A DNA stretch of 64,000 bases, taken from contig JAFREE010000069.1 of assembly GCA_019400425.1 (NCBI GenBank), positions 59,524 to 123,523 on the forward strand, written 5' to 3'. Positions 47,275-59,444 of this stretch are shown piece by piece. The stretch is from Hymenochaete sp. R1. Lineage: Eukaryota > Basidiomycota > Agaricomycetes > Hymenochaetales > Hymenochaetaceae. Both the position numbers and the translations under genes were made by a program. Numbering within the stretch: position 1 is the first letter of the stretch; each line of letters begins with the position of its first letter. The notes under the pieces were generated by a model. It saw nothing but the letters and a program-made list of their open reading frames with translations. It searched no databases and had not been told where the DNA came from.

Positions 47275-48889
47275 TCATGGTTTGCGATGAGCCATAGGAA
47301 TGATGCTGTCTGCCTGGGCGCGTGCACTCTCCGCCTTCTTTTGGTTGTTCTTCGCGACCGCGTACACCACTCCCGCAAGAAACCCAACCGTCACCGCACT
47401 CACGGACCCAAACGTTACGGGATCCCCGAAGAAAAGCATCCCCGACGCAGCAACAGGTAGCTTGTTCAGAGCTCCCACCATACTGTTGAAATTTACAATG
47501 AGCCAAGACAAAAATGCAATGGTAAAGAAGGTGGGATCACCTATACGTCGTGCTGCTCGTCGCACGAATACACCACGCTGTCGTGAATGAGATTCCCACA
47601 GCCGCCGCGCCTGAGAAAGCGATCGCAAAGAGCAAGAAATTTCTCGTCTCTGGCGGGCTGTCGGAGTTAGAGATCAGCCGGCACTTCAGCGCTTCCGTTC
47701 GTTACAGGAGACATACAAGTTCCTGTAAAGGTTCTCTGAGCTCCAATCCTCGACCAGAAGCGAAAAGACAGCCAAGACCGGGATCGAGAGAAGATTGTTG
47801 TAGAACATCGTATCCCAGTCACCGAAACCCATCCCCTTGATGCGCTTCCGCATGGATAGGACCTAAGCATAATATTTAGTTTTGCTAACAAATAATCTAC
47901 TTATTCAAATCCGCTCACGAAAGCTGCCGAGGTGAGGCAATTGAAGAACATCCAGATATATCCAATGTTCAATTTTGTGAGCGCATTTTGAACGGCGTAC
48001 AGTCCACCGATGGCGGCTGCCGGATCCTGGGAGGTCCAGGATGTATCCAGCGCGTTTGAGATGTCTGACCATGCCGCAATTATCGAAGAAATGACCTGAA
48101 AGGTTTGATTAGCACTGGCTGCGTCGCACAATCCGAAGGGCGATATTAACCATAATAATGAAAGATAAGAATGTGAGCCCTGTTACTCTTCCACCAAACC
48201 ATATTACTTCACCATACGCCTGCGAATAGTATGTTAACAAAGAAAAGAACTTGGCAGCAGCCCGAAACTTACGATAAGAATAATTGTCAAGTTCTTGAAG
48301 ATTGTATAAACAGGTATGCTTAGGTATTGCTTTTTATTCGGATCAGCATTCCTACCGCAGCGATACATATTCACAAACGACTCACGATGCTTTTCGAACC
48401 GGTATAAATTACGCTTACAAGCAGGACACTTATAGGAAACCACTTTTTCGCATCTCCCATATCAAATTCCCGGAATGTAATGATCCCAGCTTTCTTGACG
48501 GAAATAACGCACAGAACGCATACGGTCGATTGGATTGTCAGAAGAAGAAAGTTCATGGAAAAGTCGCGTCCGGAGACCACAAACTAGAAGATAGATTCAG
48601 TATTTCCATCTCCGCGGAGCGATGTTAAAATGGCTAACCTTGTTGATCACCGTCATGAGGATCGAGGCAAAGCAATAGCACACGATAGAAGGCGCTAACC
48701 GGTTCACAATTTGAGCGTTAGTGGGATGAAAGGGACGAGATACAAGTACGACGTACCACCCGATGCTGCGACGCCCTCATGCCCTGCCCCGCCCGTCGCG
48801 AGCGATTTCTTTATTTCGGCGACATCATCTTCTTGGTTCTCTAATGGTTTATACGGTACATTAGGAGAACGTTGGGATGTTGTAGCCAT
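47275..48889 (-). CDS. VRG4: Golgi GDP-mannose transporter (Vrg4/GMT type)
   Basis: Golgi antiporter that exchanges lumenal GMP for cytosolic GDP-mannose and feeds mannosylation of cell-wall proteins and lipids. Exons 48757-48889, 48639-48694, 48386-48583, 48273-48329, 48151-48219, 47919-48095, 47717-47862, 47541-47657 and 47275-47482; 386 aa. A cytosolic N-terminus with EDDVAEIKK precedes about ten hydrophobic segments. The family motifs FYNNLLSIP and GALNKLP, both tied to nucleotide-sugar recognition in Vrg4, are present, together with [14 protein letters not shown] and [21 protein letters not shown] chose the ATG at 48889; an in-frame ATG at 48967 would add 26 hydrophobic residues that are unusual for the family. 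The C-terminus is a short basic cytosolic tail. Confidence 0.94.
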
Positions 48890-49513
48890 TATCCAAGCCG
48901 GGTATCCGATAGAGAGAGAGAAACACGAGAAGTAAGGGCTTGGGGCACGTTCACTTATCAGTGCCACGAATGGGTACTGAATTTGAGAATGGTTCCGCGA
49001 ACGCGACGACCTCTAGGTGCTGGTCGTCGTCACAGCTAAGAGGCAAAGAGAGACAAAGAAGTCGGGGACAATGAAAAGCAGACGTCCAAGATGAGGTGGC
49101 AAAAGAGGCAAGGGGGGACCGGGGGACAGTCTAGTGTGGGCCGCAGTGTTCGCTGGGATCGAGTCGGGAGTGATGCGGTCCCGGGAAGAAGGTCTAAAAC
49201 GGAACATCATGAAGGGCTAGTTAGACACATCTGCCTGTCTACTACCGATATCAGAAAGAGCAGCACTTACAGGTTCTGTCCGCTGTCGGTGTTTACCAAC
49301 GTACACACTTGAGCAAAGGAATGAAAGAGTCTAAAAACGAAGGGATTCTGCTGTAAATTACAAGTCAAGGAACCGATTCGTCGCGTTGTCGCTTACTCGG
49401 TTGGTACACGTGTCGCTTAGTAAGCGCAGCGCACATGAATTTGTTAAAATCGAACTCAACTCGCGTAGCTTGGCTCCAGGCCTAGCAGATCGATCTGTCC
49501 TCCGACCAGCACC
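48890..49513. promoter_or_regulatory. Divergent promoter, GDP-mannose transporter / small gene
   Basis: A 624-nt non-coding spacer between two divergent start codons. No specific sites can be named. Confidence 0.45.
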
Positions 49514-49814
49514 ATGAACGCGACACAGAGGAAAGAACGCCTCTACGGCCAACTCGTCTCAGGTTTCCAGCTCCTCAAAACTCATTCGACACGTACAACA
49601 GACCTTGTTGAAGAGCTCCAAGCTGACCTCGATGCCATTCGAACGTTCTCAGGAATACATGCCGCTCAGTGAGCCTAATCTCTGCTTCAAGACCCCTATG
49701 GATCTTCTGACGAGCATAACTGCTGACTGGAACTGGAACTGTAGATTTATGACTGTTGCTGCGCAATTGAATGCGGACCATGCCAGGGATCCGAATGTAC
49801 CAGAACAGAAGTAA
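49514..49814 (+). CDS. Small alpha-helical protein, unrecognised
   Basis: Two exons (49514-49668 and 49745-49814) with a canonical GTGAGC...TAG intron, giving 74 aa. The protein starts MNATQRKERLYGQLVSGF and is predicted mostly helical with heptad-like spacing (LVEELQADLDAIRTF), then a short second helix and a charged end. The size and heptads recall small coiled-coil subunits of larger complexes, for example kinetochore or BLOC-1-like assemblies, but no family can be named. Phase across the intron and composition support a real gene. Divergent from the GDP-mannose transporter. Confidence 0.6.
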
Positions 49815-51345
49815 AGCCGGAGGGGGCGGCAGCAGTCGTATTTGTTCGTTCTATGGATTGGAACGTTCAACTCAGAGGCTCATCGCTCCGTATATCTTTC
49901 AGATCATCGTAAATCCATGACATCACTGCAGTCGTTAGGGATGGAAAGATAATGTACGCGCGTGTCAAAACCAGCACCTAGAGTCGAGTGATGGAAATGG
50001 GTGACATCGCCAGGTGTCTCTTCGTTATTGTCAACCCCTCAGGTAAGAAAGACAATTCCGTGGGCTTGCACGTTGTAGGATACCATTCAAACCAAATAAA
50101 GAAGCTAGAGATGCTCTCCCGATTCCATGAAACATCTCGCGTCGACTTTGGTAAAGCCAGGTCGACCTTCGTCTCGATTTGAGTCTAAACCAAGCATTGA
50201 ATTAAACTCCTGCCTGCCAAGTCTACGTCGTTCAAGAGTTTCGCTCGGTAACTCCTGCGCGCAAACGCGACAGATGGAGTTGGGTTTCATTATTTAAGGG
50301 CCGAGAGGGTCTACTGCGCCCCATGTCGACCCCAAACTTACAATCGGTACGGCTGCCCCCATCGATGGCTTGTGGTTTGCCATCCGCGAATTGGAAAGCT
50401 GGCCTTTTCTAGAAGACCAACCCAACTCGGAGCGTCAGGAGTTGATTGACTATGGGGTATGATCAACTTTGTCGATGGCCGAGAGTGCAGAAAAATAATC
50501 AATTGTATGGTGCGGGGAGTCCGATATATGTTGTTTGGGTGACAGAGGTCACAGTCATCGCGCTGGATTGCTTGTGCGAGAAGATGCTAGCGCTCTGGAG
50601 GAAAGAGGTCGCCGGTTAAAGGACCTGCTCACACTCAGTGAGGTTGAAAACATGATCTTGTTTCTTTCTTGGGGCTGACTTTGTTGGACTCGTTTGTCAG
50701 ACGAATACAACACTTGGAAGATTCTTTGGACTTAGACTGTCCCAGAAAGCTTTGCACGTACTCCAGATTAATTGAGGCGACGCATTTCTTTTGTATCATT
50801 GAGGCTGGTCGAGTGGGGGTCCTCTGTACGGATAGTGTATATCGAAGATTTTTATTCTAAATCACGGTATTGGTTAGTTCTGCTTATTTGCATCTTATTT
50901 TCGCTTGTTTGTTCTTTGTTGACGCGTTGTTTTTGGTTTTGCGCGCTAAGCCGCGAGATGGATGCAAGTGGGTGATACCATCTCGAGCTGCTCGGCATTT
51001 GCATAAAGCAATAGTCAACTATGTATGTCTTGCAATGCCCGACCCCATGAAATTGTTTTTTCTACTTGAGAGGCTGAGTGTGATGGTATTATTCACGATA
51101 ACGAAGACAACTGTGATGCCACCGTGGTGCCCCTACCCACAACTTGAACGCGCCAGGCAACCCAGCATTCTCGTTGACAATTTGGAATACGACGTGAAGG
51201 ATTGAAGTCTGAGAGGTGAGCATACATTCGCGCTTTAGTACAGAATGATTCCACTCGGCGGAGAGGTTGGCTTATTTTATTTAAAAGGAAGATGATAGTG
51301 AATCGATGAAGACCGTGCGACGCATGGAACTGAAGAGGTACATCA
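49815..51345. other. Intergenic region with a possible gene remnant
   Basis: Mostly featureless, but a coding-like patch lies at about 50298-50660 (separate entry). From 50660 to 51190 the plus strand is T-rich without a gene. Confidence 0.45.
50298..50660 (+). pseudogene. Possible fragment of a decayed or unannotated gene
   Basis: A frame opens after a TTTAAG acceptor-like site and reads APHVDPKLTIGTAAPIDG, then LWFAIRELESWPFLED and ERQELIDYG, up to a GTATGA donor at about 50456. After a GTGACAG acceptor it can resume with GHSHRAGLLVREDAS. Codon use and amino-acid pattern look like real protein, but no start codon, further exons or recognisable domain were found. It may be a remnant of a degraded gene. 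Confidence 0.3.
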
Positions 51346-54300
51346 TCAACTACCCATTTTCAAGGCACCGACTCTGATACCATCCCCACCCCACTTGGAA
51401 GTCTCGACCAACAGCCCAAGCTTCGCATGCCCCGCAAGCGCCGCTCTTAATTCGTACAGCGTCGCCAAGTTGAACAAGAACGGTTCTGTCGTTGTGCAGG
51501 CCGTCGGGGATGCCGATAACGTGTGCTCGAGAGTGGAGATGGCTTCTTTCACTTTGCCCCGTGCAAGGAGAGCGACAGCGAAGTTGTTCGCGGCCTTATA
51601 AGGGTAACGGCCGACCGATATGTCAGTGATCAAGAACTTGATTGTACTACGTACAGCACATACCACTACATCCTCGCCCGTTCCGACCCCCGTCCCTTCG
51701 GACCCACTCAAATCTCCCAGAACGTCCCGTCCAATTTCTTCCGCTCTTTCCCACTCGCCCTTCGCTGCCGCCCACACGACGTTATTCACCTTTTTCAAGG
51801 CTGAGTCGGCGTCTGGATCAGCCTCGACGAGAGCGAAGTGTTCTTGTGCGGATGCGAGGTCCCCGGCTAGGAGGTAGACGCGAGCGAGCGCGGATCGGAG
51901 AGATGGGTTCGAGCTTGGGCTATTTGCGTAAGTGGAAGGCTGAGAGTGAAGAAGGGAGGAAATAAGCGAGGTTGCTGCTGTGTAATCCTGGATATTGAGG
52001 AACACAATGTTATTGTCAATGTCCGTCAACCCACTTCCGTGTTCATGTAGAATAGAGGTGAATAAAACGAACCCCCATCTCTAAAAGCTGGCTCGCAACG
52101 ATTAAAGCCATCCTCGCCGCCCTTTCAACCCACATCGCCTTTTCTCTCTCCTTCTCCCCTTCGTTCCCCTTCTTCATTCTCACCTCTTTCGAGTCACACG
52201 TTCGAGCCTTCGACCGGCATTTCTTCATGATACCTACGACCTCGTCTAGATATCCCACAGCGTCTCCCGCCCAATACGAGCACCTTGCGCGCAGAACTTC
52301 CAACTCGAACGGAAGGACATGTTCGTTAATGTACGTTTGCATATCTCGGGGCTCCAGTGAAGCTAGGGCTGCGAAGAGATTCTCGCACTCGACTTGGGTT
52401 TGGTTGAAGAGGCGGAGGCGGGCAAGGGACGAGATGCGAATGTACCAGAGCTGCGTGTTCCGAGATGTTAGATCGGATACCAAGAATGAGCTTTTTATAT
52501 CTGTGATGTGATCTTAATTATAATAAGCACGTACGTTCAAAATAAGTTCGACATCATGAGGGTCTGAGGCGACGATACGATCCCGGGCCATTCGAGCGAG
52601 TGCACGCCAACTATTTGTCATCTGGTCGAAGGAAGACATCACATTGTATTCGTGGCATGCGTTGACAAAAGGTACAGGAAGAAGGAAAGTGTTTGAAAGA
52701 AGAAAAAGAATTGCAACATCAGAAAGAAAGACGAAACCATAAGGTGGGAAAGGGAGGTTTGTTAACGATGAAGTGCGTGGTGAGGGGATACATAAGTTTG
52801 GATTAATTTACAGCGAGACAGCGTTTAAAGTTAAAACGAGGGCGATAGAAGTATTGAATCGAATTCAGGAAAAAAGGAAAAGGAACGAGGTAAGGAACGA
52901 TGTAAATGTTCGTGAAAATACGAAGGTAAAAGGGGCGAAAGTGAAGGAAGAAATTCTTTTTATGTCTAACAAGCACACGGAACTCACGACGAGTGTATGC
53001 AGATCTGCACCGTGCCAGTCCCCGCTCGTGTCCCGCGGCGGGCGACTTGCTGGATCGGGGACATGTTTACTCAGGAGCGCGCCCAAAGGGTCCGTCTGGA
53101 TAGATATAATATGGCAGAGGGTGCGACCGCTGTGGTTAGCCACCAAGAGAGGCGGAAGCATTCGGAGACGAGGAGGCGTACGTGCGGGACGGGTAGGAAG
53201 AGTGAGGTGACGTTCAGCGCGGGCGTATGCAGTTCAGGGGGGACGTCTTCAAGGTCGTAGTCAGATACATCTGACGCAGTAATAGTTGGCGAAGAGGGAA
53301 CAGCTGCAGATGTCTGTAGAACGTCTTCAGCGACAGTCTGCTCGTTCTTGCCTCTAATTGCAGGTAACTCGGGTTGCCTCTCTTCGTTCACCACTGCAAC
53401 GACCCCAGTCAAACCTGGACCCTTCTCCTTGATCTGCTCCTCTACCGAAGGACCGGCCTCAGGTTGACTCACAGATTCAGGATCAGAGACCGGGTCCTCG
53501 GGATCGTCTACTAAGAAAGGGTTGATTTCTTCAACGTTGACTGCGTCGACGCCGGTCTTCTGCTGATTGATCACGTCCTCACTCTTCTCGACGCCATCAT
53601 CCATCTTGTCTACGGCCTTGAGGTCAAGTTTCTTTTCGGTTGCAGCAGGTATAGGGGAGAGAGGGGCGGGTAGGGGAAGGATGTCAACAGCGGTAATGGT
53701 GGAGGAAGCAAGAGAGGCGTCTCTGAAGTGGGACTGAGTCTGGGAATTAGTCACGTGCTCATCCTCGCCATCCCCGGCTTCGGCTTCGGCCCCGGCTACT
53801 TTAGTCTCTTCGGCCTTGGCCATTTCGGTATCCGTCCCGATATCCGGAAGCCCTTCGGCACCGTGTTCGACGCCGCGCTCGGGCTGTTCCTGCTCCCGGA
53901 CCTGCCCAACGTCGGCATTGAAAGTGGCGTTGTTATCGACAACAGTGTTAGTGCGTTCCCTCGCGTCATTGACACTGGCATGATCCTTGACGTCCTCAAC
54001 GATGTCCGTTAGCTCTAACGCGGGTTGGTCGCTCCCAGCGCTCGTTACGTCCACCGTCTCGCCATGCCTTGCACCCTCCTCGTGTCGTTCACCAGAACCC
54101 TCATTGACCTGAGCGCACCGAACAGCATCTTCTTCGGTGCTTACATTCAGAGGCACATCCTCTTTCGCGGGTTCGGTCTCCTGTCGAGGTTGTTGTTGGA
54201 GCTGGGCCTGCTCCTTGTGCTGCGACAATGCATCCGCCTCAGCCGGGGGAGACTCCCCACTCATAACCGACCCTTCCCTCTCTTTCCCGCTGTCCTTCTC

Positions 54301-54606
54301 CTTCTCCTGGCTCTTCATGCTAGCCAGACTCGATGAACTAGCACGTCTCCCATGCCCCGATGCGAACGACTTGAGCATCCTCACGGGCCGGGAGTGGCTC
54401 ACTTTACGCCCAAGCTGCTTCAATCCACTTGGGCTACCATTTCCAATTGAGCGAGGCGAGCTTGTTGCGTTGTTGGCTGGGGATGAGGGATTTGATTTGC
54501 TGCCAGTGTTCGTAGGTGGAGGCGTTGTTGGGCGCGGCGCAGTTGGTACGGAAGAAGACGTACTCATAGTAGAGGCCGTTCTCCGGCGCGGGTGTGGAAT
54601 GTGCAT
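51346..54606 (-). CDS. TRAPPC12-like TPR protein
   Basis: Probable subunit of a TRAPP-type tethering complex in ER-Golgi traffic or autophagy. Exons 53182-54606, 52988-53095, 52535-52621, 52073-52450, 51664-51987 and 51346-51594; 856 aa. The first 450 residues are disordered, with Ser/Pro and then acidic stretches. The conserved part starts at FLPVPHTDPLGALLSKHVP and continues with RPPRDTSGDW, MTNSWRALARMARDRI and LWYIRISSLARLRLFN. TPR-like helical repeats end in AANNFAVALLARGKVKEAI and FNLATLYELRAALAGHAK, the most family-specific part. The third intron (52622-52987) is 366 nt and strongly pyrimidine-rich, much longer than its neighbours. An in-frame ATG 13 codons downstream is an alternative start. 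Assignment rests on the C-terminal half. Confidence 0.82.
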
Positions 54607-55409
54607 GGTGGCGTTGTATTCCTTCGCGGACTTTCTACAAGTGGGTGGTGGTAGTGAATTTGCCGATGGCGAAGGGGGTGAAAACGCGAAAGAAATAGAG
54701 AAGAGAGAGGGTGAGGAATGATGAAAGGAGGTAAGAAGTTGTACGAACGGGGGGGTAGGAAGAAGGAGGTGTCGAGATGGACAAGCCTAGAGTTTTATAT
54801 CCGAGAGATTTAAGAGCGAGCGGACAGCAATCAAGCAAGCTACGCGCCAGGCCCAAACACGCACTATCCTCTACCCGAACAACATCATGCACGCATACAT
54901 ACACCCTCTTCACATTTCCCTTTATTCTTTTTTTTGTGTGTGTACTACCAGCACCTCTTTGTACATTCGCCCCCACAAGTGTCCCAAAAATCCCAATCGC
55001 AACCATGTCCAGGTGCTGCGCAGGCGCCGATTGTTTCGGACACCCTAGGAACAGCTAATCCAAGCAGCCGCGGCCTTTCCCGCCCCTTCCGCTTTCGACA
55101 GCGACTCTTTCCGCTTCCACCCACAATTTCCAACAAAATGCAATCAAAATCCCCTCACTCCTTTGACCTCGTCCTCATCGACCCGAGCCCAGAAACCAAA
55201 TCGGAGTGGACAAAATAAGTTAATGTGTCATTACTCGTAATAAATGTTATAGCAACGCAACACAGATGTGAAAATGAAGCACGATATGAAACATGAACAT
55301 GAAATACATGCTGAACTAAACGAAAGTGATTGATGTCTGATAATGTGCAAAGTTCAAGAGTAAACAGACCGGAAAAAAGATACAGCGCCACAGTAGAAGC
55401 TCGTTGCCT
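54607..55409. other. Intergenic region, TRAPPC12-like promoter
   Basis: Holds the promoter of the TRAPPC12-like gene and the 3' flank of the ZW10-like gene. No gene is seen. Confidence 0.5.
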
Positions 55410-58400
55410 TCATGCATTTCCTACCACTACTGGATCTGGGTGACCTTTCGCCAATCTCGCGATTATGTTTGTTCGTTGAGGTGTGTCTGCAAACAGGCCT
55501 CGCACCAAGTTTATCAGCTGCTCAACGCTGAAGTCAATCAACGCTCCTTGATCAAAGAGATAACTCAAATCAGCCAAAGAAGCCTCCTGTTTGATTTTGT
55601 TCTATGAGCACATCTAAATCAACAGCAGCGAAGAAAGCACGCACAAGAAGCTCCGACAAATACGAGAATTTCAGCCAAGAAGGGACATATGCCAACACCA
55701 CCGAAGCCTTCAACGAGTGCGTTAGTAACCTAACATCAAACCCCGTAGATCACACTCACAGAACCCCTGTCGTCGCCCGAGCTAATGACAGTATCCGGAT
55801 CAACAAACAACCCTTCCAGCGCGGAAAGCACACGGCAGAGCTCAGCCAGTCGGCGCGAGTCCACTTCCGGGATGTCAGGCAACGCGAGGATGGCGTTGAG
55901 GACATGCGTGAGAGCATGCTCGACCAAACGACCAGTCGCAGAAAGGTGTTGCGTGCGAGGTAAGATAGGCTTTTGGTCGGTCACAATCAATCAGAAGTTT
56001 CCGACCGAGGAGTAAGTGGGTTTTTGGTTTCGGAGAGGTGCGGATGCCGCATGTGATTAAGGACGGGACGATGCATGTCGGGGTAACGGATCACGGAGAA
56101 TATCAGACTTCATTAAATCATCCGACAGTAAATGAAACCGCGCACCTTCCACTCGTTTGCCACCGCGCGCACGCCACGCAGCACTTCACTGACTACTCCT
56201 TCGCACGTGTCGAATCGCTCCTGGTCACTCAACTCAACGAAACCCTCTGCGCGTTCTATGATGCGTGAAATACGCGCGCATTCACGTTCCTAGTGATGGC
56301 ATTAGTGATCAATGCGTCGAAACACCGGTTGAACCGTAGAATGAGTTCTGGACGCACCATTCCCTCGTCGAACCACCATGCCCCGAGTTTCTCGAATTTC
56401 TCGGCTTCGTCCCGCATCTGGATCTTCATCTCGTCCCTCAGCATGCCTTCTATGTCCTTCCTCCTTCCACTCCTGTTTCCACCTTCACCTGTCACAAGCA
56501 CCTTCATGATCTCCCTTGCAACGTACACGCATTCATTTGAGAAACGCATGGCGCGTGCTGAATGGGCGAAGGAAGGTGCTTGAGCGATGGGATACACAGC
56601 GCGGAAAAGGGAAAGCGAGGCAGGTGCAGCTTGAGAAAGAATTGTGCTTGCTGTTTTCGCACCCTCCTGTCCATCCTCGCCTTCGGTCGAAAAAACAGAC
56701 GACCTTCCGACCTGGGTACCCTCTTCCAATATTCTAGAAGTGAGCTTGACAAGATCCTGAGCTCGTCCAGAAATAAGGTACGTCTCTGATTCACTTGATT
56801 TCGATAGAGGCAACGGAACAGGTTTCGACATCGACGCATCGCTTTGTCGCGGTTGTGTTGCTTTTCGGCTGGGATTTGGAGAAGGTGAACGAGCCGTTCT
56901 TGAAGAGTGATTGTTGGAGATTAGCGGTGAAGTCGACTCTACTGATAGAGATGGCGTGCTGTAGCTCAAGGAGGTTGAAGGCAGAGTCGAAGTCGTTGAG
57001 GAATGAGATGATGGCTGAATTGACATTCCACCAAGCGACACAACATTATGCTCTTTGTTCCTGGACTTGGAGCTAAGTTTTTCGAGACCTTTTGCAATTT
57101 TCGGTGATTTAGCGGCGGGCGCCTCGGGATCGCTGTTGGAAGAGGAAGAAGTTACAGTTGCGTCGCCAGGCTCATCCCAAGCAGAATCCCAAGCAGAATC
57201 ATCTGAATCACCGTTTGACGACGACGGCACGGATTGGACTCCAAGGTCGATTGTACCATTTCGACTGCCTATAGCCGTTGCCTGGCCGGAGGCGGATGTC
57301 CCTTTCACTGGCTTCTCTGAAATATTATTCTCCCCCCAGCCCCAAGCATCTGCATCGTCTTGAACGTTCTCATCTTTCTGAAAAGAATCTTCGGTATCAT
57401 CGAAATCCCAGCTATTATCATCTCCGTCCGAATTAGTTTCGACCTTCTTTTGCTTGGAACAATCATTTGTCACCGGTGACTCCGCGTTTTCTTGAGCATC
57501 TTCAAAATCCCACGCAGTTTCTGCATCGCCATCGAATTCGCCATCATCTCCTTGTACAGGTACCACGTGTGACACTGGGCCAGTTACGAAAAGATCGGGA
57601 AGTTTTTGACCTGGAGGTTGAAGAACTTCTACACGGACAACTCGATCTTCCGTATTTGAGAGAGCGAGTGTTCGACACGCAGCGAGTAGGTCTATCCTCC
57701 GCTTCTTCCCGAAGTGACTTGCGACACCTTTGGCCCATGCCCTGACTATACCTTCATCATCGATTGACCTATCACAGGGTGGACTGTAGAATAGGTATTC
57801 CCGTTCAAAGGCATCTGCATCCTGCATGAATGCGATGAAATCCGGAAGAGTTATGATGGATGACGGAAGAAAGGGTATGACAGCAGTGTGAAGAAGTGTA
57901 GTGGCGGTCAAGTTGAATAGGGACTGGAGAAAGGCCTTGGCTATTGTGTCCGGGAGTGCCGAGAACAAACGCTCTTTCAGGAACTTGAACAGAGTCTTAA
58001 GATATCCGATGGTAGCAGTGAAATGACTTCGGGTGGATGAAAGAGGAAAAATAGAAAGGCACGAACAAGGTGTTCCGCCTGGCGATGGAGTATTCGTGAC
58101 TTCTGCTGAAACCGGATGCTGCATAGGGAATTGGATAAAGTATGAAATGATGTCACGTCGTAGCGTCATCATGTGGGATTCTAGGAAAGCTTCGGAAAGG
58201 GAAGAGAGTATTTCTTCGAGATGAATCATTGTCGTAGACTTTCTCACTGGGTGGATGTTAGTCAACCGCAGCCTGGGGATCATTAATAGAGAATCTGACC
58301 TTGAACTTTGGGTGCAATTCGAAGGTCCGTAGACGAAATGACTATAGCACGAGAGTAGGCTTCGCTCAGTTGTTCCTCGATCCTATCTTTCGATGCACGA

Positions 58401-59117
58401 AGTTGGCTCTAAAACCACAGTAAGCAAACGAAGGATGCGCACATAGTAGAAGGGACGAGCCTTTAAATCTGACATTATTGTAGCATTTGTGACGGAACTT
58501 GGAGCGTGGGCCAGCAACTCAGCTACGGCTTCGACACATTTGACGCCAGCTGCGAGTTGGCCTTCAAGAACGAGACTTTTCAAGTTGTTGAATGCGTTCC
58601 GGCACTTGCTTAAGTATAGCAGTGCGTCATGAGTAGCACGCGCGTCAGACGTCCTCTGGCTCAACTCGGAGTGCGCTTTCAATCTGATTAGTAGAGAAGG
58701 AAGAATGCCAGTCTTAAAGGCATAATATTAGTATGAAGTTCAGCTGAATAGCTCAACGCTCACTTCTGACTGCAAAAGTTTGCTCTCCAGTGAATCAACA
58801 TTGGATGTAAGATTGTTCAGGCGTAGTTGTACCGACTTCGACGATGCGAGCTGTCGTTCGAAATCAGGTAGCTTCTCCTGAATACGTTTATGTATCCTGT
58901 CCTAAAGAACGATGTTCCGTCATTGTATCGTTTGAGTCAGAGGAAGGCGCACCTTGGTCTGCTGGATGCTCCGTTCAAGCTCTGCGACCCATTCTTTTGC
59001 TGTTTGTGAAGTGAGAGATTTACGGGATGTCTCTGAGATTCTGTTCAGTATCTGAGAAGAGATGTCTTGAGGTACATTATTCTTGCGAGGTAGATGTTGA
59101 GGGACCTGAAAGGCCAT
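55410..59117 (-). CDS. ZW10/Dsl1-like vesicle-tether subunit, apparent frameshift
   Basis: Homolog of ZW10 (Dsl1 in yeast), which tethers Golgi-derived COPI vesicles at the ER and, in animals, acts at kinetochores. Exons 58953-59117, 58764-58901, 58461-58712, 58300-58408, 56146-58246, 55760-55969, 55645-55707 and 55410-55586; about 1070 aa. The N-terminus has MAFQVPQHLPRKN and AKEWVAELERSI, and the C-terminus has LALPDIPEVDSRRLAELC, YVPSWLKFSYLSELLEASL and ADLSYLFDQGAL, all ZW10 blocks. A central acidic region (about 465-580) carries several Trp motifs (AWDFED, SWDFDD, AWGWGEN, AWDSAWDE). At about 56270 the frame shifts by two bases in a CG run; frames on both sides are well conserved. The third intron (58409-58460) fits best with a GC donor. 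Confidence 0.85.
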
Positions 59118-59444
59118 GACAAGGTGCAGACACGTCGACTCAAGCGCGAACGCGAGTTCGTCATAACGCAAATGAGGCACATGACCTTCGGTCGTGTCTC
59201 TAATGCCAATGCTAATGCCAATGCCAAAATTAATGCTGATAATGCAATTAATGGGTCTCACGTACGGTAGTCCGTGCTGCATTAGCGGATAGCACGTTTG
59301 CTTTTATTTTTTTTAAGTTTTCAATTGATACTGAGACGACGATGTACGCCAATTCCATCCATTCATTCAGGGGAAGAAATAAATAAAAGGATACGCGGTA
59401 CACGGACTACATTGACACCAACAAGCCAGCCAGATCCAATGCAT
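59118..59444. other. Intergenic region, ZW10-like promoter
   Basis: 327 nt between the ZW10-like start and the stop of the hypothetical gene upstream. No gene is seen. Confidence 0.5.
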
